From assembly GCA_033239125.1 (NCBI GenBank), contig BSWB01000002.1:7039001-7103000 (forward strand): 64,000 nucleotides of DNA, read 5' to 3'. The notes below the pieces were generated by a model. It was given only the letters and a program-made list of their open reading frames with translations, did no database searches and was not told the origin of the DNA. This document shows positions 11,368 through 22,275 of this stretch, one piece after another (positions within the stretch are counted from its first letter, which is position 1; each line of letters begins with the position of its first letter). The DNA comes from Fagopyrum homotropicum (Eukaryota; Streptophyta; Magnoliopsida; Caryophyllales; Polygonaceae). The translations under genes and the position numbers were made by a program.

Positions 11368-11825
11368 TAAGAGTGTATGACCTTAAGAAAGATAATAAAT
11401 GGATTTTGTGGTAGCATGTTATGTGTTTACCTTACCGCATTGTGTGTGTTTGTGCTTATGTGTTCTTCTAATATTTAGATTGTTAGCTAATTGTTTATCC
11501 GTGTTATTAGATGCCTTGTAGGATAGGGTAGTTGTCGAGTGATCCGGATGGTGTAGTCAGCCGAGTTTCTCGTATGTTATAGGACGAGTGGTGGTTATGG
11601 TTATTTTTTTGATGTTGACATTCGTAGTTTAGCTTTTGGATATTATTGTTATACTCGGCTGAGGGTCTGTTGTTTATCATGACATTGCATTATTTTATTT
11701 AGTTTTGGTATTTTGACATTTGTGTCTTGTTGTAAGGTTCGATATTACTATTGTCGAGTTAGGGTCGAGACCCATTGTAAGGTCCTAACCCGTAGCGCCC
11801 CGAGTCTGAGATTTGGGGTGTTACA

Positions 11826-12026
11826 GAAGTCTTGACATTTGAACGCCAATTTGAAAAGAGGGTGCGCCGAATTCACCTCTTTCTCGATTAAAGTAATGTC
11901 CACACTAGAATCTACTTCCATGTAAACCTTTTTATAACCGTGAGACCAAGCAAGTTCCAAGCCGTAAATAACACCCCATAACTTAGCGTTCTTGGTTGAC
12001 ATCAAATCCTCTACACCAATCGCCAT
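11826..12026 (-). pseudogene. LINE RNase H fragment, right of solo LTR A
   Basis: A minus-strand reading of about 65 residues resembles the RNase H domain of plant LINEs (KLWGVIYGLELAWSHGY, then a VYMEVDSS block). It is cut at 11826 by the solo LTR and continues weakly at 9643-9723. It is a separate, older LINE than the full-length one at 3858-9624, on the opposite strand. Confidence 0.75.
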
Positions 12027-13057
12027 TACAATGGGGCTTCATATTTCCACCATAAAAGTACATTTTATGGTGGAATGACGTGTACAGCCTATTTTTAATT
12101 TTTTTAATTTAAAATTTTAATTATTATGTTATTATTAGTGTGAGGTTAAATGTTATCGGTTAATTTTTTATTTTCGTTATTTTTTTTCGTTATCTCATTG
12201 TTGTTATTTTTTTTCTTTATCTTATAAATTTTGATTTTGTTATTTTACCGTTACCGTTAAATTTTCATTTTTTTTGGATAAACGTAAATTCCCGTTAAAT
12301 TTTCATTGTTATTGCTACGTGATTGACGTTAATTTTTCCGTGATCTATTTTTATAGTTACTTGGTTATGTTAATATGCCGTTAAATTTCCGTATGGATAC
12401 TATAACTCGTAAAACCCAAAACTGTAATATCCAAAACTCTATCTTAAAACTCATAAAACTAGGAGCCAAAATGTAATTTACTAAAAAAGTAAAAATAAAA
12501 AATATCCTAAAAGCACCTTAGTTGCGCTAAATCTAAAAATCAAAACTCGTAAAATCACTTTAACATTGTGAAATAAAAAGCTACCGTAACAAAATCCGAA
12601 AACTCGTAAAGTAAAAAAAAAATTTAACCAAACAAATTGAAACTCGTAAACCGAAACTCATAAAATCCGAAACTTGAAAACTATAACTAACAACCAAAAA
12701 ACAAACAAACTGATTGCACCTTAGGTGCATTACTTAAAAAAAAAGGGTTCATAGTTTTACCCACCAAGTAATATAAGTCTCGTTTATAGAAATGATATTG
12801 CAAAGTAATACAAGTCGTGTTTAATATGAGATATTTAAGAAACGATAAAACGATACTACAAACTAATATAAGTCTCGTTTATTAATGATATGCTATTGCA
12901 AACAAATATAAGTCTCGTTCATGATAAGTTGGAAAACCATAATTGTATTATCCAGATTAAACGGATCTAGATCAAATAGATTAGTCGGATATCCAAATTA
13001 AACAGACCAATCAATATCCAGATTAATTAAAGTCAATTTCAACCAAACGAATCTATA
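12027..13057. other. AT-rich region with a degenerate tandem repeat
   Basis: No gene seen. At about 12770-12925 the unit TAATATAAGTCTCGTTTA recurs about four times, with spacers ending in ATTGCAA or CTACAA. The rest is low-complexity AT-rich sequence. Confidence 0.5.
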
Positions 13058-14290
13058 TCTATATATACTACTAAAGTACACTACACTAATGCTGATTGGC
13101 GCCCCCACAAATTTTCTCGTATTAAATCTTTTACTAAATTACAAATTAAACAAATAAATCTTTTTTTACTAAAACAAAATCTAATTCTTAATCTTTTTTA
13201 ACTAATCCTTTAAAAAATTAATCCAAAATAAGTTCAGTATATCACGTTCTAGACTTATCCAGTACGTTTTCTCAAAACAAAATCTATAAAAAAAATCTTT
13301 TATTAACTAATCTTTTAAAAAATCTATATATACTACTAAAGTACACTAGACTAATGCTGACGTGACACCCCCACATTTTTTCTCGGATTAAATCTCTTAC
13401 TAAATCTCAAATTAAGCCAATAAATCTTTTTTTACTAAAACAAAATCTAATTCTAAATCTTTTTTTAATTAATCCTTTAGAAAATTAATCCAAAATAAGT
13501 TAAGTATATCACGTTCTAGACTTCTCCAGTACGTTTTATCAAAACAAACTCTAAAAAAAATCTTTTTTTTTAACTAATCATTTAAAAAATTAATCCAAAA
13601 TAAGTAAAGTATATCACCCTTAGACTTCTCCGGTACGTTTTTAAAAAGAAATCAAAATCTAATAATATCTACTGATTCCACAATTTACGTTGGCTGATCA
13701 TAAAACCTAAACTTCTCATGTACGTTTTACTTCTCCTCCACGTTTTATCTCTCACTCTATATATGTAGATAATACCCCATCCTTTTCCTGATAGTTTTTG
13801 CCTTCCAATATTAATCATATTTCTTCATTTTTTTAGAGTTGTGATAATTTGAAGATCGGATTTTTCAAAGTTGCTTCGTATGAATTTTCAGGTTATACCC
13901 CTACATTGTCAATCGTCGCATTCATTTTGCTATTGTTTATTCATTCCGTAATTTATTTTCAATAAGTGTTATTTCAACAACTTTGGTTTCAGTATTCCCT
14001 ATCTATGAAAGTCTCTCCCATTCTGCCTTTCTTCTCACTTCCCTACTCGCACACAGATCTTTCGAGATCCGCCTTTGAAGATCCATCAATTCTATTTCAT
14101 AAATCATTTAATCTAACACAGATCCACTCAATTCAGTCAAATTCCTCGCACTCTCACTTTCATCATCATCAATGACAAAACTAAGACAGGAAACCATCCG
14201 ATGCAAGTCACCGGTCACAAAGGAGTTGTGTTTATAACAAAAAACATCAATATTTAAATATACCCGCACAAGATGCGGGATATGAACTAG
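13058..14290 (+). mobile_element. Helitron-like element with duplicated 5' end
   Basis: The left end reads TCTATATATACTACTAAA after an A (13057). The right end has a 3' hairpin (CCCGCACAAGATGCGGG, about 14267-14283), then ATATGAA and CTAG (14287-14290), followed by T. This fits the A|TC...CTRR|T arrangement of Helitrons with a subterminal hairpin. A second 5'-end copy starts at 13323 with the same TCTATATATACTACTAAA, and the next ~250 bases repeat the first unit in diverged form, so the 5' part is tandemly duplicated. No Rep/helicase gene is present, so it is non-autonomous. Confidence 0.75.
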
Positions 14291-14842
14291 TATACTACTA
14301 AAACAGAACCCTTTTAATCCACCTGTCAACACATTAGCTATGCCACCTAGGACTTTTTGACAAATAATTACGGATTTTCCATATTTTAATTACAGATTTG
14401 TCATATTTTAATTACAATTTTAGTTCAAAATTAAACTATTTTCCATATCATCATGCAAATTCATTAAAAAAAATCATCTCATCATGTTCAGTATCTTACG
14501 GTTATAACAATGCAATTTTGTTTGTTACCAGATCTACAAGCATCTATAACAACTCATTTGTAGTGACTAATTTTTTTGGCAACACAATTATATGCATGGA
14601 TATAATTAGGGTAATATATTCATAAGCTTAAAATGAGTATGTTGTATAAGAATCAAATTAAAGTCCAAATAATGAGACACTTCTTTATTCGCAAATATTT
14701 TATCATCGTGAGAATAATTGAATGACTATTATAATGTTTCGTTAATATATCATTAGTTTATACATATACAAACTCATGACATATCATTAAAAATTCAATA
14801 TATAAATATACTCGCACAAGGTGCGTGTTAGAATTTAGCTTG
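14291..14842 (+). mobile_element. Second Helitron-like element, abutting the first
   Basis: It starts immediately after the CTAG end of the previous element with TATACTACTAAAAC and ends near 14842 after a hairpin-like CGCACAAGGTGCG. The terminal CTRR is not clear (TTAG is seen) and the first base or two of the 5' end are altered. Head-to-tail Helitron pairs are known to arise by repeated insertion at the same AT site. Confidence 0.5.
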
Positions 14843-15354
14843 GCTAAAATCATTCGGATGACCAATCATATTCGCTGATAATTAACCGTGATATTGTAAA
14901 ATCCGAAAACTGAAACTAGTAAAGTCCGAAACTCGTAGTTAGCCTCCTAAAACTAATCGGAAAAATAAAATAAAATGCTCCTAATCATATGGTGTGTTAA
15001 TACCAAAAGAAATATTTAAAAAAAAACCTTATCGCACTTTCTGTCTCAGACTCTCAGTTGGAGAAATTTCATTAACGAAATTCAGTTGATACACTCACGA
15101 AGATGGGTCACAAATTGAGCCTTCAAAATATATGATTCAAATTTTTGGTACAAGAAAACATAAGCATGTTAAATGCTCAAAAGTACATTAAATTTGGTAT
15201 AAGAAAACACACATCTCACATCGATCAAAATACAATTATTTTTTCAATTAAACATTACAAACTCAAATTCACCACCTCCATATAGCTTTATTCGTTATGA
15301 TCATATAGGATCGATGTGGTTGATCTCTTCAACATTCATCGCCATTGCTTGATA
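14843..15354. other. Spacer downstream of MLP gene 1
   Basis: AT-rich, no gene seen. The part nearest 15354 is the presumed 3' untranslated side of the minus-strand MLP gene. Confidence 0.4.
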
Positions 15355-15981
15355 TTAGGCTTTAAGATGATGATCGTCGAGATGCTTGTTGACGTTTAGT
15401 ATGAAATCCAACAACTTAGTCGGATGGGGAGCATCCTCATGGATTTTTTCATACTCAAAAGTCCACTTAACCTCTTTGTCCGTGGCATGAAGATGAGCTA
15501 CAAACGAACTATAATCCTCCAAGAGATGACCTTCGGCCGCCTTAAAGGCTACCGTCTTTTTCACCTCGTCCAATTCCACGACTACTGCCTTGGTAACACA
15601 TTCCTTTCCGTCTACACGAAACAAGTAACAATATCTTTTTTTTTTTTTTTTTTTGATAATGTTTTTAAGTAACAATATCTTTAAAAGAGAATTAAAGTTA
15701 CAAATCAAACTGGTAAAAAATAACTCACCAAATTCATATACTAGACTATGTATCTATTTTTTATTGACCTGAGATTATAGTTATATGGACATACCGACGG
15801 TGTAGTTCCAATACATGACGGAACCAGGTTTTCCGAATTCGCCCTCATGAAGCTCACAACCTTGGATGTGTGTAGGGGAGATTTGGGAGATTTCGTGAGG
15901 CTTCTTTGCAAAGAACTCATGGACATGATGACCATGTGAGCTCACTTCAATCTCACCTATTAGCTTTCCCTTGAGACCCAT
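15355..15981 (-). CDS. MLP-like (Bet v 1 family) protein, gene 1
   Basis: Two-exon minus-strand gene. Exon 1 is 15981-15795 (187 nt); a GT-AG intron of 183 nt follows (15794-15612); exon 2 is 15611-15355 (257 nt) including TAA. The product has 147 residues, as expected for major latex protein-like proteins (about 150). MLP/Bet v 1 hallmarks are visible: GCELHEGEFGKPGS and YWNYT before the intron, VKWTFEYEKIHED and HPTKLLDFILNVNKHLDD near the end. The Bet v 1 fold forms a hydrophobic ligand cavity, and MLPs are soluble proteins linked to defence and stress. I chose the ATG at 15981 because all four paralogues start MGLKG there; an in-frame ATG at 15996 would add five residues. A TATA-like TTTATATAG lies at 16060-16068. 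This is the most diverged of the four copies. Confidence 0.9.
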
Positions 15982-16059
15982 TTTGCACTTGCACAATATT
16001 GTTTAGAGAGAATGGTAGCTTGTGTAGGATGTTGTGGCAATGTTGCACAAATTGGCCCA

Positions 16060-16068
16060 TTTATATAG
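16060..16068 (-). promoter_or_regulatory. TATA-like box of MLP gene 1
   Basis: CTATATAAA on the minus strand about 80 bases upstream of the ATG. The same motif sits at nearly the same distance in the other three MLP genes. Confidence 0.5.
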
Positions 16069-16150
16069 AATTTTATAAGTGAGAAAGGGTGGGGAAAAAA
16101 AAAAAAGAAAAAGAAGTTTTTTTTTTTATGAAAAATACATTTATTATATA

Positions 16151-16451
16151 CTCCCTCCGTTTCTCAATATATGTCATTAGGGTAAAAAACACACATATTA
16201 AGAAATCTAAAAGTAGAAATTATAAAATTTAATGATGCTTAATAATTTTAAAAAATTGTATAAAAATAATGATAAAATGTAGAAAGTTGTATGGGAAAAG
16301 ATGAATATTGTTTTGAAAATACAAATAATAAATGAAAAGGTAGTTAGAATTATATTTATAGAAAGTTTGAATATTAATAAGACTTATAATGTCAAATATT
16401 ATGAAACAAAATTTTATAGTTCAAATGACAAGTATTGAGAAACGGAGGGAG
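16151..16451. mobile_element. Stowaway-type MITE upstream of MLP gene 1
   Basis: A 301-bp element with terminal inverted repeats CTCCCTCCGTTTCTCAATA at both ends, flanked by TA on each side (16149-16150, 16452-16453). It sits 170 bases upstream of the MLP start codon, within reach of the promoter. Confidence 0.9.
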
Positions 16452-16659
16452 TATTATATAAAGCTTGTATCATTTTTCACTTTAATAATTCAAGACGTGA
16501 TCATTATTAAAAAAATGGAAAGAGAAAAAAAGAAGAATAAAGAAGTTTTGTTTTGAAAAAAAAACATTTTTATATATAATATAATGCTTGTACCATTTTC
16601 CATGTTATAAATTTACGGAATTTCTATATATACTGACGAAAATCTCTAGTAGTCACCAC

Positions 16660-17089
16660 TAGGGGTGTAATACGAGTTGAGCATCGGCATGCTCAAGCTC
16701 GGCTCGTTTAGAAACGAGTCGAGCCCGAGCCGAGCAAAAAATTTATACGAGTTTTGAACTGTGCTCAAGCTTGGCTCGTTTAGAAAGTGAACGAGCTCGA
16801 GCCGAGCTTTTGACGAGCCGAGCCCGAGTAGCTCGGCTAAAATAATGCTCCTATAGTGTTATTTTAGCCAAACAAGCCGAGTTTTACCCGAACGAGCCGA
16901 ACATTGAGATGCTCAAGCTCGGCTCGCTTATAAACGAGCCGAGCCCGAGCCGAGCCTAAAATTTATACGAGCTTTAAAATGTGATCAAGCTTGGTTCGTT
17001 TAAAAAGTGAACGAGCTCGAGCCAAACTTTTAACGAGCCAAGCCCGAGCCGAGCCCAACCCAAGTAGCTTGTCTCATATTACAGCTCTA
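16660..17089. mobile_element. hAT-type MITE rich in CTCGGCTCG motifs
   Basis: A 430-bp element with ends TAGGGGTGTAAT and (reverse complement) TAGAGCTGTAAT, flanked by the exact eight-base duplication GTCACCAC (16652-16659 and 17090-17097). The inside has two rounds of a degenerate unit in which GCTCGGCTCGTTTA and GAGCCCGAGCCGAGC alternate, giving it unusual GC-rich subterminal repeats. Confidence 0.9.
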
Positions 17090-17097
17090 GTCACCAC

Positions 17098-17548
17098 AAG
17101 TACGCACCTTGTGGTGATAAATATAGAATATAACGAGTACGTCTATCTACTGTCTTAATTAAAGATGTGATGATTATTTAGTTGTTAGCCGATAACATTT
17201 TTATTTTCTAAAATATGAACCAACTTGGAATATGATATGATATGCATACACATATCCTAATTCCTACATTATACTAATTTAATCATAATTTTAATATTAA
17301 AAATAAGAACACCTAATCTGTATACGTTGGCAGAAAATGATATATGGAAAATGCGAAAATTATTGTTTCGATTGCGTACACACGCACTTTATATTTTTGT
17401 CACAACTATATATCTTTTTGCATAAATTTTAATTTCTTTTATAGTAGGTAAATATGTATAAACTTATGAATATGAGTGTAAATGTAGGATAGTGTATGTA
17501 ACACCATGAAATTAAATCTGAGTTGATTACGTAATTAAGTGTATTTAT
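17098..17548. other. AT-rich spacer with dispersed repeat copy 2
   Basis: No gene seen. 17385-17540 matches the repeat at 3640-3790. Confidence 0.4.
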
Positions 17549-17824
17549 TGTCAAAGTCCAATATAGACGGATTAGTAGAGAGGGGGTCGTGTGCATACGA
17601 ATGCACATGCACATTATGCCCAAACTCAAAATTTGTCTATCATACCCACTCAGTCGAATCGGAAGGAAGGCAGACGGTGAGACTGGATCTAAAGTCAAGA
17701 AATAACTAGCGAGACGACCCTTTAGTGAATATGTCCGCATATTGAAATGCAGACGGAACATGTAACACACGGGCATGACCAAAAGCAACCATCACCCGAA
17801 CAAAGTGTATGTCAATCTCAATGT

Positions 17825-20164
17825 TGTAACACCCCGGATTCTCGGAACCCGGGATATTACTGGTTAGGACCTCACAATGGGTCCCGACCTCAGTTTGACA
17901 ACAATATTACTAGGATCTTGCAACAAGACACAAATAAGAAAAACCGAATTTCATAAAAATGTATTTGAAAAAGGATGAATGCAACAAGGTCTAACAGCCT
18001 ATCGTACTTAAACAACGGAAAAGACTAACTGTCTTAACAAAAGGGAAAGACAACAAGCGATAACCCAAACCCCCACTCTAAAGAGTACGGAGACCCGGCT
18101 GACCACTACTTTCGGATCACTCAGCTGCTGGTCTAACCTGCGGTAAAACTAAAAATACAACAAGAGGAACCGTTAGCTAGTTATCTAAATATTAGAAGAA
18201 TAATAATAGCACACACACACTTAAAATAATAAACATTCATCATGCTTTCAAACAATCCATTTATTATCTTCGTTTAAGTCATTCACTCTAATGATACTTA
18301 TTTTGTGACACGAGGGATTCTCAAACCTCGCCTCCGCCCCCGTGTACCCATCAGGAGTGGATCCGATGCATCTCACCGTGTACCTGGATGGTCTGGGTAT
18401 AGAGAACCTCCCAGTCTCCTGGCAGAGCTGGGCAGTGATGTCACGGCCCGTTATACATACACTTGGGCCTTAAAACATAATAATCACAGTCGTCCTAACA
18501 AATTGTTATTTATTATAACACACATTGTACACACACAACCATTATCACCCAACTAATATCCAGAAACCAGCTAAGTAAGTCGCAAGGACTTACCTGAGTC
18601 AAAACACACTCTAACACGTCTCAAAACAGTCCGTACTCGTGGTAACTCCAACGCCTGTCAAAAGGACTGTGGATCAAAATCCTCGTTTCAAAAATTCACT
18701 CTACCCTTCCAAGTATATATATACGTATGCACATACTCTAACTTTTCCTTCAACTCATATAAATCCGTACTACTAGGTATTTATATATATAGCTACATAG
18801 TTCACATTTTTCCCAACTCGCACTCATGTAAGTGGATTCATATAATTATTTACATATATAACATTATAAACCACTTATATGTACACTTCTACATCTAATA
18901 TATACAAACGTACTCTATACTGCGTTTACCGATATACTCTCATGATTTTATACAAGATATCCTTACATCCGCACTGTCATATCTATGTACTTATATATTC
19001 ACTTTACACTTTACAGGACTGTAGGAACTACCGCATTGTTCCACATTGGCACCACTGCCGAAGGATAGAGGGAAGAGATATAGATCCTCACCGGGGTTAC
19101 AGTCCGGCAGGGCTCCAGGCGAAGCGGTTCTGAACTTCGACGGTGGCGGCACTCCTGGTTCGTCCTTCCGGTGCAGGGGCGGTGAAGAAGCGGTACACTG
19201 GCCTCTCGATGGGCATCCACTGCAGGAATTGCAATTGTGGTCTCCATTGGTTACTCATTCGATTACAGAAGACGGAAGGGAAAGGAGGAAGAAGGACGAC
19301 GGACTCACCCACTGCAGACTTGGTGCCGGCGGCGACTGGTCCTAGCGGCAGGAGCGCACTAGCGGCTTCAATCCTATGCAACCGCAGTAGGGTCAGGCGG
19401 TCGATTCATGTGCTCGGAGAGGAGGGAAGAGAACGTTACTCACCAGCGGAAATGGACGACGCAGGTCCGGCGCAAGGCAGCGGAGGGTCGTCGTGACGCG
19501 GGTTGCGGCTTCCTGGTGGTGCCGGCTTCGATCGGCGCTGCTGCAGCCCTCCTCCGATGTCGACCCGCTGCTGTGCGAAAACAACGCACCGGCTGTTTAC
19601 ATTGCGGCGAGGCAGGAAGGAAGGGATGCGAGATGGACGGGAGGTGGATAACGGCTCACCTGGTGGTGTCTTGGTGGTCGACAGGGGGGCGCGGTGGCTC
19701 CGGCGTTGCATTCGCTGCTGCCGTCTTTCGTACAGAGAGGGAGAGGGATAGCGGCTATTAGGTTAGCGTAGAAATTAGGTTAAGTGTGTTAGCCAATTGA
19801 TTAGGGTTTAGGTTGGATTAGGAGATGGGCTGGTGGGCTGTAAAAAAAAATGGGCCTAGTGTTGGGCCAGAACCGGACTGCTCTCCCATTAGAATAAGGG
19901 ATACGAAAACTCGTTAATCGTCCCAGATTGAAAGAAAATTTGCGGAATATTTACGGAATTATTTTCCGTCTAATATAAGTTATTATTTTATTTTAAAGGT
20001 ACGTAATTTATTTCTGGTTGTATAGTTTCATCATTTTATGTGAATTAAGGTCACATAAAATGATAGAACTTAAACTCGTTTCATTTTATTTATTTATTTG
20101 ATTGACATATCGAAATTCGGTTAAATTCAGATTTAACGGAGTTTAAAAATTTTCGGTTAGTACA
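17825..20164 (-). mobile_element. Solo LTR copy B (minus strand)
   Basis: A 2.34-kb LTR, reading TGTACTAACC to GGGGTGTTACA on the minus strand. It is flanked by the exact five-base duplication AATGT (17820-17824 and 20165-20169). The 3' half matches solo LTRs A and C (the CCATTGTGAGGTCCTA block near the end and the TATACGGG-type repeats). It sits inside copia RNase H. The part at 19040-19760 is GC-rich and open in several frames on both strands, but no protein family is recognisable there; I treat those frames as chance. Confidence 0.9.
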
Positions 20165-20169
20165 AATGT

Positions 20170-20585
20170 GCTTGGTGCGCTGATGATGAACTGGAATTGT
20201 GAGCTGGGTAGGTGGAGCTGACATTGTCCGTGTAAACAACATAAGCACACAAAAGAGGGAAGAGAAGTTCCATGAGTAAGTTACAAAGCCATGAACACTC
20301 AGCAACAACGTTGGCAACCCCACGATACTCGGCTTCGGCGTTAGACCTACTAACAGTGTTCTGCCGATTGCCAGACCAGAATAACAACGTGTCATTCAGA
20401 AACACATAGAAACCAGAAGTAAAACGTCGATTATCCGGGCATCCCGCCCAATTGGCATCCGTGTAGGTCACAAGAGTAGGTGGTCCTGAAGTAGCTAGAA
20501 TGGTAATTCTCAACCGGGTAGTACTATGGATATACCGGATAAGGCGCTTCAAGGCAACAAAATGAGGCTCTCGCGGATCATGCAT
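20170..20585 (-). pseudogene. Copia RNase H, split by solo LTR B
   Basis: The RNase H domain is readable: YTDANWAGCPDNRRFTSGF, SRSNAEAEYRGVA, then a frameshift and HHQRTKHI. The reading stops at the insertion point and resumes on the far side at about 17819 with an EIDIHFVR-type block and ADIFTKG, the normal end of copia pol. The LTR therefore interrupted a sequence that had once been continuous. Confidence 0.9.
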
Positions 20586-20773
20586 AAATAAACAAACCTA
20601 CTGAACAACATAGCTAATGTCGGGACGGGTGAACGTAAGGTATTGAAGAGCACCTACCAGACTCCGATACAACGTCGGGTCAATGACCGGATTCCCAACG
20701 GACGCCTGAAGTTTGGCCATGGTGTCAACAGGCGTGATGGATGACTTACAAGCATACATGTTGGCTTTATCTA

Positions 20774-20998
20774 CTATTTCCTTTGCGTACTTTTCCTGTG
20801 ATAAGAATAGATCAGTAAATGTACGAGAGGCAGAATGCCCAAGAAATAGCTAAGAGGGCCCAAATCAGACATTGTAAGCTCACTACTCAGTTGATGGATA
20901 ATAGAGCAACGCAGAGACTCGGACGAGGCAGTGAGAATGATATCATCAACATAAAGTAGGAGAAAAGCAAGTTGCGTACCCTGTCTGAAGATGAACAA
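20774..20998 (-). pseudogene. Copia reverse transcriptase fragment
   Basis: Contains the copia catalytic box LLLYVDDIILT and a following SDLGPLSYFLGI block. The upstream RT fingers and the integrase are absent or scrambled (21017-21424 has no clear domain). Confidence 0.85.
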
Positions 20999-21499
20999 TG
21001 AGGTGTCAGATTACTACTAACAAATCCAATGCGAAACAAAAAGGACGTAAAGCGATGATACCACGCTCGAGGGGCTTGTTTGATCCCTTATAAGGATTTC
21101 TTCAGAAGGCACACGTGGGATTTGAGTGCGATACAAGGTCCTGCGCAGGAGAAATTTTAAGCTGTTTCGAGAGCCTAGTCTCTTCCAGAAGAAGTTGAGA
21201 TCGCACAGTGCTGAATGCTGGGAGTGGGTTAGTTTGTTGAATGATCGAGGTAACGGAATTGTACTCAGATGGTAAACCTGCGAGTGTCTACAAAACAAGA
21301 GGATTATGAGAAATGGCATTTCCAACAATGGCAAGTTGATCCAAATTGTTTTGATATGTTGACAATAGTTGGAAATTGACGAGAACACTTCCACTTTTGA
21401 CCCTATTCGAGCTACATAGCCCACGAGTGCTTATTGTCATGAAATAGAGCTTTGATCTTCGTTCATACCTTCAAGGTAGTGGTATCAGATTCAAGGATG

Positions 21500-21757
21500 T
21501 CAGTAAGAGGTCGGAAAAGATGGTACCGTATATCCATGGAACAAGAACCACATCAACTTGAGCCCATAGATCATCATCGGTATCAGTGGGGCAAAGAACA
21601 CTAGCATCAATGTGATCGAGTACTCTATGCGCCTTCGATACAGTTCAACCCATGATGCATACGGACCCTTCACAACGTCAAGTACAATTGGAATGATGTT
21701 CTTGACATCGGAGACATAGAGAACGGAGTGAAAACCAGAGCTTTTGCGTTCAGCCAT
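21500..21757 (-). pseudogene. Copia gag fragment
   Basis: The ATG at 21757 follows the primer-binding site by about 190 bases, as expected for a copia gag. The first residues (MAERKSSGFHSVLYVSDVKN) and the Trp-rich blocks that follow, split over two frames, resemble the UBN2-type gag region. It is frameshifted and short. Confidence 0.65.
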
Positions 21758-22263
21758 TGTGGAGCAGTTTCTAGGGTTCAGGCGTAGATCGGGGGAGAAG
21801 AAGTGCAGGGGAAAGGATGGCTAGTATCAACAACAGAGGAGGAAGAGGGAGAGGGATGGCTTCACCGATGAGGCGACAGTGGCGGAGGAAGGGCGCCGGC
21901 CGTGTGAGATTCTAGGGTTAGGAGCGAGAGAATAACCGTTTTTGCTCTGATACCATATTAGATTGGTATAATCCCCCGTGGGGTTGCCTCAACTCATATT
22001 ACGTAATATATAGAAATGCAAGAGTCTCATAAATTATACTTAAACCCTTAGGTTTACATAATTACATAATTTGTCTATCACCCAGCACATAAACCCGTTG
22101 AGGTTTCATCCTAAAACCAATTGGCAATAGGGGAAGTCCCCAACTTTCGATGTGGGAACTTATTATCTCCAACACGCCCTCGCAAGTGCAACTAGAGGAT
22201 ATAGACCAAGCTGCACTTGTCCACAGGTTAGGATCGCGAGCCGAATAAAGGGTCAAACTAACC

Positions 22264-22275
22264 GCTCTGATACCA
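22264..22275 (-). other. Primer-binding site of the TRIM element
   Basis: TGGTATCAGAGC on the minus strand, complementary to the 3' end of plant initiator tRNA-Met, directly after the LTR end TTTGACA. Confidence 0.75.

Larger units (their letters stand above)
9724..11825 (+). mobile_element. Solo LTR copy A (Ty3-type, possibly Tekay-like)
   Basis: A 2.1-kb sequence starting TGTAACATCC and ending GGGGTGTTACA. Flanks are GAAGC (9719-9723) and GAAGT (11826-11830), a five-base target-site duplication with one mismatch. The 3' third matches copies B (17825-20164, opposite strand) and C (37928-40017). All three share CATTGTRAGGTCCTA near the end and a repeated segment rich in TGGTATACGGG. There is no internal retrotransposon sequence on either side, so this is a solo LTR left by LTR-LTR recombination. 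The first 150 bases contain two GC-rich palindromes. A 298-bp MITE is nested at 11070-11367. A Tekay/Del assignment is only a guess from LTR length and termini. Confidence 0.8.
17643..22067 (-). mobile_element. Degenerate Ty1/copia element inside the TRIM
   Basis: Minus-strand copia remnant. In its own 5' to 3' order it has an LTR-like leader (about 22067-21956), a primer-binding site (21955-21944), a gag start (21757), RT fragments (about 20998-20774), an RNase H domain (about 20585-20170), solo LTR B (20164-17825), and the last RNase H codons (about 17819-17700). Protease and integrase are missing. The 13-base sequence TGATAGACAAATT lies at both junctions with the TRIM (minus strand; 22080-22068 and 17642-17630). 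That is longer than the five bases usual for LTR elements, so the insertion route is unclear. Confidence 0.75.

Noticed and set aside
15982..15996. Upstream in-frame ATG that would extend MLP gene 1 by five residues
   Set aside because: The other three paralogues start at MGLKG, and the Bet v 1 family N-terminus fits that start.
19046..19761. Several overlapping open frames on both strands in a GC-rich stretch
   Set aside because: They lie inside solo LTR B, match no family, are low-complexity and exist on both strands at once, as expected from GC-rich composition.
21944..22275. GCTCTGATACCA sequences as possible tRNA gene ends
   Set aside because: They are primer-binding sites next to LTRs; no cloverleaf can be built around them.
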